This document shows, in pieces, positions 14,692 through 23,700 of a stretch of DNA of 64,000 bases. Position numbers and translations under genes: made by a program. The notes beneath the pieces were generated by a model. That model was not told the origin of the DNA. It saw nothing but the letters and a program-made list of their open reading frames with translations, and did not search any database. How positions within the stretch are numbered: position 1 is the first letter of the stretch; each line of letters starts with the position of its first letter. The stretch is taken from assembly GCA_964425605.1 (NCBI GenBank), contig CAYRNR010000002.1:1-64000 (forward strand). Direction: 5' to 3'. The DNA comes from CAYRNR01 sp964425605 (GTDB lineage Bacteria > Myxococcota_A > UBA796 > UBA9615 > CAYRNR01).

Positions 14692-16890
14692 CTACGGCCG
14701 ATACTCCCTCGCCTCCTCCACCCCCCGCAGCACCCGCAACGCTCCATCCCGCAACCCCTCCATCTCCCGCTCGCCGGGGTAGATGGTGGTCTTGATGCCC
14801 AGGGGCCTGAGCAGGCGCTTGAGTCGCCGACGCATCCGCTTGGAGTGGCACATGCCGCCGGTGAGGATGATGCGGTGGGGGCGGCGACCGTCGAAACAGG
14901 GGACCAGCGAGGCGATCTCGGCGGCGACCTGCTCGGTGAGAGCGGCGAATACGAGGGCGGCGCGGTCGTCGCTGGCGTCGATGCGGCGCTCGACCTCGCG
15001 GAGATCGTCGGTGCCGAGATAGCTGAGCAGACCACCCTCGCGGAGCAACCGGCGCTCGAGGTCGTCGCGAGAGACGCCGGAGTAGCACAGGTCGAGCAGG
15101 CCGAGGCCGGGCAGGGAGCCGGGGCGGTTGGCGCTCATGGGTCCGTCGAACAGGGCGTTGCGGACCTTGACGCAGCGGCCGCGGCGGTGGGCGCCGACGG
15201 AGATGCCGCCGCCCACGTGGGCGACGATGAGGTCGAGGTCCTCGTACTCGCGGTTGCGGGTGTCGGCGAAGTGCTTGGCGGCGGCCTTCTGGCTCAGGGC
15301 GTGCCACGCGGCGGTCTGCTCGACGCCGTCGAGCCCGGAGAGGCGGGCGGTGTCGCTGAGCTCGTCGACGACGGGGGGATCGACGAAGAACGCGGGGATC
15401 TTGCCGCGGGTGGCGAGCTCATGGGCGATGAGGCCGCCGAGGTTGGCGGGGTGTGCGCCCGACACGCTGTCGGTGAGATCCTGCACCACGGCGTCGCCGA
15501 TGGCGTAGGTGCCGCTCTCGATGGGCCTGAGCAGCCCGCCGCGGCCGACCACGGCGTCGAGGTCGGACGGGTGGTGGATGTCGTGCTCGGCGAGGAACCC
15601 CTCGACCACGCGGCGGCGGATGGGGAGCTGGTCGACGATGGACTCGCAGGCGGCCAGCTCGTCCGCGGCGTGGCTGAGGTCCTTGCGGGCCACGAGGTCG
15701 TCGCCCTCGTACAGCGCGACCTTGGTCGAGGTGGAGCCTGGATTGACCGCCAGCACGCGGAAGCGGGGGAAGAAGTGGTCTTTGGGCGTGCGCGCGAACC
15801 GGTCGGAGCGGAAGCGGCGCAGCAGCAGGGCCTTGGCGCCGCGGGCCACCTGCTCGGCGGTGGAGGAGCGGGAGAAGTCCAGGGCCTGGTTCTTCAGGCC
15901 GCCGATGACCAGGGTGGACACGGCCGCGGGGTAGCGGGTGGAGTACAGGTGGTACAGGAGGTTGCCCACGTCGAGGTTGGGCACGACCAGCACGTGGGCG
16001 CGGCCCGCGCCGCGCAGCTCGCCGAACTCCTCCTTGAGCTTGGTGTGGGCCGCAGTCTCGGACAGCGCCACGCTGATCTGCATCTCAGAGACGATGTTGA
16101 TCCCGGCGTACTCGGGGTGGGCGGCCTTGAGATCGGCCAGCTTGCCCTTGATCAACGGCTCCGCGTCACGGATGCGCTGCACCGAGGGCCCCTGGCCCGA
16201 ACCCCGGGTGGAGTACGACAGCAAGGCGCCGTTGATCTCCGGCAGGGCCGACTCGGGGACCAGATCGCGGAAGGTGCGGCAGGCGCCCACGGCGATGTCG
16301 GCCAGGGCCTCGGCCGTGGGGACCGGGTTCAGCGCCACGTCGGCGAACATCACCAGGTTGCGCTCGAAGATGCCCTCGGGGTGTTCGTCGGGCAGCGCGA
16401 ACAGGCCCATCTCGTAGACCGTGCCCTCTTTTTCGAGGATGCGCAGGCACGGCACGAAGAAGTCGCGCGATGCGTGGACCACGCCGCCGAGCACGGCGTC
16501 GGCGTACCCCTCGCGCACGGCCATGATGGCGAAGTACACCGGCTCGTGGATCCGCCGGGCCGCCTCCTCGGCGGTCATCTCCCACCGCTTGCCCTGGCTG
16601 ACCCAGTGCAGCCGCCGCGCCAGGAGATCGGCCAGCTCGTCGGCGGCGGGGTCGACGAACCGCACCACGGCGAAGAACCGGCGACGCGAGCACTCGAGCT
16701 GGGCCTCCCCGCCGTCCACCAGCTCGGCGGCGCGCCGCTTCGAGCCCACCAGGATCACGTTGGCGAACTTGACCAGCCTGGACGCGGCCGAGACGATGCG
16801 CGGGTCCTCCCCTTCGGGAAAGATCAGCGTCTGGCGAGACGTCATGGCGTCGCGGAGCTGTTTCCTCAGCACACCTTCGATGTCGAACAT
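14692..16890 (-). CDS. fused phosphotransacylase-butyrate kinase
   Basis: A 732-residue protein. Residues about 1-358 are a phosphate acetyl/butyryltransferase domain, with Phe-Pro-Glu-Gly-Glu-Asp-Pro-Arg at 24-31, Ser-Tyr-Ser-Thr-Arg-Gly-Ser-Gly at 225-232 and Asn-Leu-Asp-Val-Gly-Asn at 305-310. Residues about 378-732 are an acyl kinase of the butyrate kinase type, with Asn-Pro-Gly-Ser-Thr-Ser-Thr-Lys at 383-390 and His-Val-Gly-Gly-Gly-Ile-Ser. Together they would interconvert acyl-CoA and acid with acyl-phosphate and ATP. The two enzymes are usually encoded separately, in the order ptb-buk. ATG 16890 has a GGAGG site. The chain length of the acyl group cannot be read from sequence. Confidence 0.88.
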   Translation of the reverse strand: MFDIEGVLRKQLRDAMTSRQTLIFPEGEDPRIVSAASRLVKFANVILVGSKRRAAELVDGGEAQLECSRRRFFAVVRFVDPAADELADLLARRLHWVSQGKRWEMTAEEAARRIHEPVYFAIMAVREGYADAVLGGVVHASRDFFVPCLRILEKEGTVYEMGLFALPDEHPEGIFERNLVMFADVALNPVPTAEALADIAVGACRTFRDLVPESALPEINGALLSYSTRGSGQGPSVQRIRDAEPLIKGKLADLKAAHPEYAGINIVSEMQISVALSETAAHTKLKEEFGELRGAGRAHVLVVPNLDVGNLLYHLYSTRYPAAVSTLVIGGLKNQALDFSRSSTAEQVARGAKALLLRRFRSDRFARTPKDHFFPRFRVLAVNPGSTSTKVALYEGDDLVARKDLSHAADELAACESIVDQLPIRRRVVEGFLAEHDIHHPSDLDAVVGRGGLLRPIESGTYAIGDAVVQDLTDSVSGAHPANLGGLIAHELATRGKIPAFFVDPPVVDELSDTARLSGLDGVEQTAAWHALSQKAAAKHFADTRNREYEDLDLIVAHVGGGISVGAHRRGRCVKVRNALFDGPMSANRPGSLPGLGLLDLCYSGVSRDDLERRLLREGGLLSYLGTDDLREVERRIDASDDRAALVFAALTEQVAAEIASLVPCFDGRRPHRIILTGGMCHSKRMRRRLKRLLRPLGIKTTIYPGEREMEGLRDGALRVLRGVEEAREYRP

Positions 16891-17202
16891 CGTGGACCTC
16901 CAACGAGGGTCTGTGGGGCGTGTGTATAACCGGTCGAGGGTACGTTTTCACGGTTCGAGTGCGGAACAAGAATCGGCGGGGTGGCGAGTTCCTCACGGCC
17001 GGCGGACGCTGCGGCGTCGTCAAGGAGAGGGGGCACCCCGGTTTGGGCGCCTGCGAGCCCGCCGACCGTGAGGTTCTCTTGCCAGGAGGAGGGCCTCGTT
17101 GCTGGTGTCTACTGTCTCTGTAGGACCGACGAGGTCACGGATCGATTCAACGGGTATCCCGGATCTTGGAACAGGGCCGCGACGTCGCGCGTTGTTCCTG
17201 CA
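16891..17202. other. divergent spacer with nested inverted repeat
   Basis: No gene was found in these 312 bases between two divergent starts. The last part holds a dyad with outer arms GGAAC (17168-17172) and GTTCC (17194-17198) around a perfect GCGACGTCGC palindrome (17179-17188), ending five bases before the transpeptidase ATG. It may be an operator or a leader hairpin. Confidence 0.4.
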
Positions 17203-17904
17203 ATGCGCACCCTCCGACGCTCTCGGTCTCCTCGCTGGGCCCCGCTGCTCCTCCTCGTCACCGGCTGCTGCGTGGCCTCCGACGGCTGGGCGGGCGACGC
17301 TCCAACCGACGTCCCGTCCACGCTGGCCTCCGACGCTGGCCTGGACGCGGAGGTCTACGAGCTCGCCCTGACCGCCCTGCGCAGCGCGCGCGACGCCGGC
17401 GACATCTCGTCGAGGCACGATCACGTGCTCACGGTCATCGACTACTCGCTGGCCTCCACCGAACGGCGGCTCTGGGTGTTCGACCTCGAAGCCGAGGAGG
17501 TCCTGTTCCGCGAGCTCGTCGCCCACGGCCAGAACACCGGCAGCAATCGCGCTCGTCACTTCTCCAACGACGAGGGCAGCCACCAGTCCAGCCTCGGCGT
17601 CTTCCGCACCGGCCGCACCTACCGCGGCAAGCACGGCTACTCGCTGAAGCTCGACGGCCTCGAGCCGGGCTTCAACGACAACGCCCGCGACCGCGCCATC
17701 GTCATCCACGCCGCCGACTACGTCACCGAGGACTTCATCGCCGCCAACGGCCGCCTCGGTCGCTCCTGGGGCTGCCCGGCCCTGGACCCCGCAGTCGCCA
17801 ACGACGTGATCGACACCATCCGCGGCGGCACGCTGCTGGTGGTGTACTACCCCGACGATGTGTGGTTGAGCGGCTCGGCTTATCTGGCGACGGAAGAAGA
17901 CTAG
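17203..17904 (+). CDS. murein L,D-transpeptidase-like lipoprotein (YkuD-related)
   Basis: A 233-residue envelope protein with a basic N-terminus, a hydrophobic stretch and a Leu-Val-Thr-Gly-Cys lipobox (Cys21 or Cys22). The catalytic domain of the L,D-transpeptidase-related family follows. It has His-Gly-Gln-Asn-Thr-Gly at 108-113, His169 in Ile-Val-Ile-His-Ala, and the nucleophile Cys191 in Ser-Trp-Gly-Cys-Pro-Ala. It should act in the periplasm on peptidoglycan cross-links. ATG 17203 lacks a ribosome site and follows a hairpin, so translation may be weak or leaderless. The start is kept because the signal sequence begins there. Confidence 0.85.
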   Translation: MRTLRRSRSPRWAPLLLLVTGCCVASDGWAGDAPTDVPSTLASDAGLDAEVYELALTALRSARDAGDISSRHDHVLTVIDYSLASTERRLWVFDLEAEEVLFRELVAHGQNTGSNRARHFSNDEGSHQSSLGVFRTGRTYRGKHGYSLKLDGLEPGFNDNARDRAIVIHAADYVTEDFIAANGRLGRSWGCPALDPAVANDVIDTIRGGTLLVVYYPDDVWLSGSAYLATEED

Positions 17905-18008
17905 AGCGGTCTCACGGGCACGCAGATCGCCACGGTGTGCAGGTGATCGGGGTGCTCCTTGGGATCGCTGACCCGGTTGATGCGGGAGACGTACTCGGTG
18001 TTGGTCAC
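17901..18008 (-). pseudogene. short reading frame, probable gene remnant
   Basis: A 35-codon frame with coding-like composition (Val-Thr-Asn-Thr-Glu-Tyr start, Val-Arg-Pro-Leu end) and a GTG at 18006-18008 preceded by GAGGA. It ends tail-to-tail with the transpeptidase stop. It could be the C-terminal stub of a lost gene or a real small protein. The frame stays open for a few codons upstream. No family is recognised. Confidence 0.28.
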
Positions 18009-18118
18009 GTGTGTGTGTCCTCGCGCTGACGGGAGTCTACGATGGACTGGAAGGTTGGGGAATAGGCCCCACGACCCGGTCGTAGAAACGCCGGACGCAT
18101 CGACGACGGAGACCTATC

Positions 18119-18871
18119 ATGAGCTCCCCCTACCTCGCCCTGCTATCCCTGGGAGTTGTCCTCTGGGCGCCCACGATCCACGCCCAGGATGCTCCGCCAG
18201 ACGATCTCCTCCCCGAGGAGCCCGTCGAAGGCAGGCTGGCCAAAGGGGCCGTCGCGGCCACGATCCGCGAGAACCTCCCAGCCATCCGCCTGTGTTTCCA
18301 GCGCGCCCTCGAGGACCAGCCCGGCCTCCAGGGGGTGGTCGCCGTGGAGTTCGTCATCGAAGCCGACGGCTCGGTCAGCTCGGCCGAGTTGAGCCACTCG
18401 TCGATGGACCAAGCCGAGATGGAGGCGTGTGTGTGCGAGCGGGTACAGCGGCTACGCTTCCCCGAACCCGAGGGGGGCGGGTCCGTGGTGGTCACCCACC
18501 CGTTTGCCTTCAACGGCATCACTCCGGATTCCGAGGTGACGGAGCCGGCCGAGGCCGCTGACGCGGAGCCCCCGCTGGGCAAACTACCCAAGAAGGTCAT
18601 CGACGAGACCATCAAGGCCAATCTCCAGCCCATCAAGGCCTGCTACCAGACGGTGCTGAATCGACGCCCCAATCTCCACGGCAAGGTGACGGTGAGGTTC
18701 GTCATCGGCTGCGAAGGCACGGTGACCTCCGCGGAGGTGAAGGAGACGACGCTGAACAACGACAAGGTGGAGACGTGCGTGTGCGACGCCATCGCCGATC
18801 TGACGTTCCCCCCGCCCGACGGCGGCGGCAAGGTGATCGTCACCTATCCGTTCGTGTTCCAGACGCCGTGA
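18119..18871 (+). CDS. exported protein with two AgmX/PglI C-terminal domains
   Basis: A 250-residue protein with a signal peptide (cleavage near Ile-His-Ala-Gln, about residue 23). Two copies of the same domain lie at about 40-135 and 155-250. Each copy has an Ile-Arg/Lys-x-Asn-Leu-x-x-Ile helix, a Cys-Phe/Tyr-Gln pair, a Gly-x-Val-x-Val-x-Phe-Val-Ile strand, a Cys-Val-Cys motif and a Gly-Gly-Gly end followed by Tyr/His-Pro-Phe. This is the AgmX/PglI C-terminal pattern, TonB-C-like in layout, found in myxobacterial envelope proteins. The tandem arrangement points to an internal duplication. ATG 18119 has GGAG 8 bases upstream. Confidence 0.8.
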   Translation: MSSPYLALLSLGVVLWAPTIHAQDAPPDDLLPEEPVEGRLAKGAVAATIRENLPAIRLCFQRALEDQPGLQGVVAVEFVIEADGSVSSAELSHSSMDQAEMEACVCERVQRLRFPEPEGGGSVVVTHPFAFNGITPDSEVTEPAEAADAEPPLGKLPKKVIDETIKANLQPIKACYQTVLNRRPNLHGKVTVRFVIGCEGTVTSAEVKETTLNNDKVETCVCDAIADLTFPPPDGGGKVIVTYPFVFQTP

Positions 18872-18884
18872 GGGCGCCCGGCGC

Positions 18885-19859
18885 TCAGAAGTCCTCGATC
18901 AGGCACACCCACTCCGGATAGTCGATGAACGGGTTGCGGTTCTCCTGTCGCGCCTCGACCGAGCTGTTGCGCTCCCGCTCCTTGTCGCTGACCGGATCGT
19001 CCTCGTGCCACTGCCGCAGCATCAGCTCGGCCGCGTCGTTGATGGACGCCCCGCTGACCATCTCGTTGTTCGACCACCCGTTGCCCGTGTACGCCACGGC
19101 CACGTAGAAGTACGTGCGCGCCAGGTCCCCCTTGTACTCGTCGATGGGCTCGAAGACCGTGATCTCGTGGCCCTCGTGGTGGCAGTCCCCCCGCAGCGAG
19201 CCGTTGAGCGATTGCCAGTCCATGTCGTCGACGATGCCGAACGGCAGGTTGCCGCGCCGGCCGTTGACGTACCCATCGGTGGGGTACACGTGGAACAGGT
19301 CCGACTTCATCGCCGGATCGGAGTTGGTCCAGTCCTGGGGCCAGGTGTGCTCGCGGTTGAAGCAGTCCCCCTCGTCGCCGTACTGCCCGCACTGGTCGTT
19401 GAAGTCGTACGAGTACGGGTCCGCGCCGCCGGGGTTGTCCGAGTAGATGTCCCACACGTGGTCCGTGCCGTCGTCGTCGGTGTACGGGAACACGTCCCAC
19501 AGGTTGTCGTAGCTCACCGTGTCCATGTCCGAGATCAGCTGCTGCAGGTCCTGCTTGAGGCTCTGCGAGCCCGGATCGATGCCATCGAAGTAGCCGTCGT
19601 CGTCTGGCGCCGGACCCGCAGCGCACTCCGGCGGGTCGGGGGGCTCGGGGAAGCACTCGGCTGGCGGCGGCTGAGTGTCGTCGTCATCACCCACGGAGTC
19701 GTCGTCGTCGCCGGTATCGTCGTCGTCGCCGGTATCGTCGTCGTCGGCTTCGCCACCGCTGTCGTCATCGCCGACCGTGTCGTCGTCGTCGCTCGCGGGG
19801 CAGCCTCCGACCAGGAGCCCGCCGACCACCAACCACGCCAATCCTCGTCGCCAACCCAT
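18885..19859 (-). CDS. endonuclease I (EndA/NucM-type) lipoprotein
   Basis: A 324-residue secreted DNase. The N-terminus is a lipoprotein signal with Val-Gly-Gly-Cys (Cys20), followed by an Asp-rich repetitive spacer (about 24-61). The endonuclease I domain (about 90-324) carries Phe-Asn-Arg-Glu-His-Thr-Trp-Pro-Gln at 167-175 with catalytic His171, then Asp-Leu-Phe-His and Asn-Gly-Arg-Arg-Gly-Asn. It ends with the family motif Asn-Pro-Phe-Ile-Asp-Tyr-Pro-Glu. It would cut DNA or RNA outside the cell, for nutrition or predation. ATG 19859 has a GAGGTGA site. Only 13 bases separate it from the convergent upstream gene. Confidence 0.9.
   Translation of the reverse strand: MGWRRGLAWLVVGGLLVGGCPASDDDDTVGDDDSGGEADDDDTGDDDDTGDDDDSVGDDDDTQPPPAECFPEPPDPPECAAGPAPDDDGYFDGIDPGSQSLKQDLQQLISDMDTVSYDNLWDVFPYTDDDGTDHVWDIYSDNPGGADPYSYDFNDQCGQYGDEGDCFNREHTWPQDWTNSDPAMKSDLFHVYPTDGYVNGRRGNLPFGIVDDMDWQSLNGSLRGDCHHEGHEITVFEPIDEYKGDLARTYFYVAVAYTGNGWSNNEMVSGASINDAAELMLRQWHEDDPVSDKERERNSSVEARQENRNPFIDYPEWVCLIEDF
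19700..19750 (-). repeat. 18-bp in-frame repeats encoding Asp-rich spacer
   Basis: CCGGTA recurs at 19711 and 19729 with GTC triplets between, giving an 18-bp period that codes for repeated Asp-Asp-Asp-Asp-Thr-Gly. The array is in frame in the nuclease and could vary in copy number without breaking the gene. Confidence 0.7.
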
Positions 19860-19918
19860 ACGTTCACCTCGGTGTGGAGGTCGTCTACCCCACGATCCCC
19901 GGGGCCGCAAGGGCGTTG

Positions 19919-20024
19919 TCAGTACAGCTTGCCGTCCACCCACAGCTCGGTCTCGTGGCGCAGGAAACGCCAGCGGACCCGCAGCAGGCAGGACTTGCCG
20001 TCACCCCGTCCGAAAATCGGTCGG
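19919..20024 (-). pseudogene. C-terminal-like remnant next to the RluA gene
   Basis: On the minus strand a frame overlapping the RluA stop continues to a TGA at 19919-19921. It reads like a protein C-terminus (Leu-Arg-Val-Arg-Trp-Arg-Phe-Leu, then Trp-Val-Asp-Gly-Lys-Leu-Tyr). No start was identified. It is either a broken gene end or chance coding-like sequence. Confidence 0.25.
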
Positions 20025-20747
20025 CTACACCGGGAGGGCCGCGAGGTCGAACCCCATCCGCTCCAGCGGCCCGGTCAGATCGTCGGGCAGCGGGGCCTCG
20101 AACCGCAGGTCCTCGTTGCTGTCGGGGTGGCGGACCTCGAGGCTCGTGGCGTGCAGGGCGAGGCGCTGGAGGCCGTAGCGGTTGGTCATGGCGCGGTTGA
20201 TCTTGCCCTTGCCGTAGGTGGTGTCGCCGATGACGTGGAAGCTGATGTGCTTGAGGTGGCGGCGGATCTGGTGGAAGCGGCCGGTCTGTGGCTTCGCGAG
20301 CACCAGGGATACGTGGCGCGGCGTGGTCTCGGCAACGGCGAGGCGCCGGACGTGGGTCACGGCTGGCACGCGGGGGCCGTCCGGGCGGCGGGGGATGGGG
20401 TGGTCGATGGTCAGCTCCGCGGCGAGCTCGCCGCGGACCAGCGCCAGGTAGCGCTTGCGCACGAAGCCGCGGTCGAACTGGTAGGAGACGAACTTCGCGG
20501 CCTCGGGATCCAGGGCGAAGAGCACCACACCGCTGGTGCCCCGATCGAGGCGATGGACCGGGTGCACCACGTCGACGTCCAGCAGCTCGCGCACCAGGTC
20601 CACGAGCACCACGTCGGCGCGTCCCCAGCCGCGGTGGACCAGCATGCCCGACGGCTTGGCCACGGCCAGGAACCGCTCGTCGCGGTGCAGGATGTCCAGA
20701 GAGGAGCTCAGGTGGCCCGTCCCATGTACGTGCCCCAGGGCTCGCAC
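20025..20747 (-). CDS. RluA-family RNA pseudouridine synthase
   Basis: About 240 residues. It converts specific uridines in rRNA or tRNA to pseudouridine. The family core is clear: Lys-Pro-Ser-Gly-Met-Leu-Val-His, the catalytic His-Arg-Leu-Asp-Arg-Gly-Thr-Ser-Gly motif, a Gly-Arg-x-His-Gln-Ile-Arg-Arg-His motif, and Leu-Ala-Leu-His-Ala near the end. Lengths and motifs fit the TruC/RluA subgroup without an S4 domain. The start is uncertain: GTG 20747 overlaps carB by 40 bases, while a rare CTG at 20711 would overlap the carB stop as CTGA. It is probably translated from the carAB transcript. Confidence 0.85.
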   Translation of the reverse strand: MRALGHVHGTGHLSSSLDILHRDERFLAVAKPSGMLVHRGWGRADVVLVDLVRELLDVDVVHPVHRLDRGTSGVVLFALDPEAAKFVSYQFDRGFVRKRYLALVRGELAAELTIDHPIPRRPDGPRVPAVTHVRRLAVAETTPRHVSLVLAKPQTGRFHQIRRHLKHISFHVIGDTTYGKGKINRAMTNRYGLQRLALHATSLEVRHPDSNEDLRFEAPLPDDLTGPLERMGFDLAALPV

Positions 20748-23700
20748 TCGAGCTGATCGGGCTCGAAGCGGCACAGGGAGTCCACCAGGAGGTTGGCCAC
20801 CTGGAGGTTGGTCTGCAGGGGCACGCCGAAGTCCACTGCGGCGCGGCGGATGAGGTAGCCGTTGGTGAGCTCGTCGTCGTGGAGGTTCTTGGGGATGTTG
20901 ATCACCAGGTCCACGCCGCCGGACCGGATCAGCTCGACGGCGTCGGCGTCGCCTTGGTCCAGGGGCCAGGTCACCACCTCGCACGGCACGTCGTGGCGGC
21001 GCAGGAACTCGGCGGTACCGCCGGTGCAGTGGAGCTGGATGCCGCGCTCGACCAGCCGGCGCGCGCTGTTGAGGAAGCCGGCCTTGGACTCCACGGGGCC
21101 CGTGGACAGCAAGATGGCGCGCGAGGGCAGGCGGTTGCCGGCGGACAGGTAGCCCTTGAGGTAGGCGTCGCCCACCTCGGTGCCGAGGCAGGCCACCTCG
21201 CCGGTGGACGCCATCTCCACGCCGAGCCGGGGATCGGCGCCGGCGAGGCGCGTGAAGCTGAACTGGGGCACCTTGACGCCCACGTAGTCCAGGTCGAAGA
21301 GCGAGCGCTGGGGGGGCTCGACGGGCAACCCGAGGATGGCCCGCGTGGCCAGGCCGATGAAGTCCACGTTGTAGACCTTGGAGCAGAACGGGAACGAGCG
21401 GCTCGCGCGCAGGTTGCATTCGATGACGCGCACGCGGTTCTCGCGCGCGAGGAACTGGATGTTGAACGGTCCGCTGATCTCCAGCGCCGATGCGATCTCC
21501 CGGGCGATGCGCTTGATGGTCCGGATGGTCTGCAGGTAGACCTTCTGCGGCGGCAGGACCATGGTCGCGTCGCCGGAGTGGACCCCGGCGAACTCCACGT
21601 GCTCGCTGATGGCGAAGGCCACCAGCTCCCCCTTCGCCGCCACCGCGTCGATCTCCAGCTCCTTGGCGCCGGTGATGTACTGGCTCATCACCACCGGGTG
21701 GTCCCCGGACACCACGGCCGCGAGGTTGAGGATGGTGCGCAGCTCGGCCTCGCGGAAGGCCACGGCCATGGCCGCGCCGGACAGCACGTAGGACGGCCGC
21801 ACCAGCACCGGATACCCCAGCTGCTCGGCCTGTACGCAGGCCTCGTCCACCGATCCCACCTCACGCCACTGGGGCTGATCCACCCCCAACCTGTCCAGCA
21901 GCGCCGAGAACTTGTGGCGGTCCTCGGCGCCGTCGATGGAGCTCGGCGGCGTGCCCAGCACGGGCACCCCCACCCGGGCCAGCCGCGGGGCGAGGTTGTT
22001 GGGCACCTGGCCGCCCACGCTGACGATGAAGCCCTCGGGGTGCTCCTTGTCGTGGATGTCCAGCAGGCGCTCCAGCGTGAGCTCGTCGAAGTAGAGCCGA
22101 TCGCACACGTCGAAGTCGGTGCTCACGGTCTCGGGGTTGTGGTTGAGCATCACCGTGGTGCGGCCGAGCTCGCGCAGGGTGTTGACCGCGCCGACGCAGC
22201 ACCAGTCGAACTCCACGGAGCTGCCGATGCGGTACGGGCCGCTGCCGAGCACCACCACCGGGCGCTCCTCGGCCGGTGTGTCCGCGGGGGCGAAGGACAC
22301 GTCGTCCTCCACGCCGCCGTAGGTCAGGTACAGGTAGTTGGTCTCGGCGGGGAACTCGCCGGCCACGGTGTCGATCTGCTTGACCACCGGCACGATGCCC
22401 CGCTTCTTGCGCAGCTCGCGGATGATCATGGTCTTGTCGTGGTCGTCCGCGGCCAGGTAGTTCATCGTGGCCTTGGCGATCTGGTAGTCGGAGAACCCCA
22501 GCTTCTTGGCCGAGAGGAGCCTCTCCGAGGGGATGTCCTTTTCGCTGAACTTGTTGAGATCCCGCCAGGTCGCGACGACGCCGGCGATGCGATGAAGGAA
22601 CCACGGATCGATGCGCGTGAGCTCGTGGACGCGCTCGACGGAGTACCCGCGGTCGAGGGCCTGGGCCACCGCCAGGATGCGCTCGTCGGTGGGATTGGCC
22701 AGCTGCTCGTCGAGGTCATCGAGGTGCAGCTTGTTGCCCATGAGGCCGTGGAACCCGCCGCCGACCATCCGCAGCGCCTTCTGCAGCGCCTCCTCGAAGC
22801 AGCGGCCGATGGACATGACCTCGCCCACCGACTTCATGGCCGTCCCGATGTGACGCGACACCTGGCTGAACTTGGCCAGGTCCCACCGCGGCATCTTGAC
22901 CACCACGTAGTCCAGGGACGGCTCGAAGCAGGCGCAGGTGGTGCGGGTGACGGCGTTGGCGATCTCTGGCAGGGACCGTCCCAGCGCCAGGCGCGCCGCC
23001 ACGGCTGCGAGGGGATACCCCGTGGCCTTGGACGCCAGGGCCGAGCTGCGGCTGAGGCGGGCGTTCATCTCGATGACGGCGAAGTCGTTGGAGTGGGGGT
23101 CCAGGGCGAACTGCACGTTGCACTCGCCCACCACCCCGATGTGCCGCACGATGGCGATCGACCGCTCCCGCAGCCGGTGGTAGTCGTCGTTGCTCAGCGT
23201 CAGCGAGGGCGCCACCACCACCGACTCGCCGGTATGGATACCCAGCGGGTCGAGGTTCTCCATGTTGCACACGGTCACGCAGTTGTCGTAGCCGTCGCGG
23301 ACGACCTCGTACTCCACCTCCTTCCAGCCCTCCAGGGATCGCTCGATCAACAGCTGGGGGCTCGCCGTGAACGCCTTGGCCACGGCCTCGACGAGGGTCT
23401 CGCGGTCGGGGACGAGCTGGGATCCCAGGCCGCCCAGGGTGTACGCGGCGCGCACGATCACCGGGTAGCCGATGGTGTCGGCCGCGGCCAGGGCCTCCTC
23501 GGCGTCGGAGGTCGCGATCGAGCGCGGCACCGGCACGTCGATCTCGGCCATGGCCTTGACGAACAGGTCGCGGTCCTCGGTGGTCTCGATGGCCTCCACG
23601 GGCGTGCCCAGCACCCGCACGCCGTACTTCTCCAGCACACCCTCGCGCCTGAGGACGACCCCGCAGTTCAGCGCGGTCTGGCCGCCGAAGCTCAGCAGGA

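Noticed and set aside
19700..19750. Microsatellite as a regulatory repeat
   Set aside because: It is in frame inside the nuclease gene and encodes a standard Asp-rich linker.
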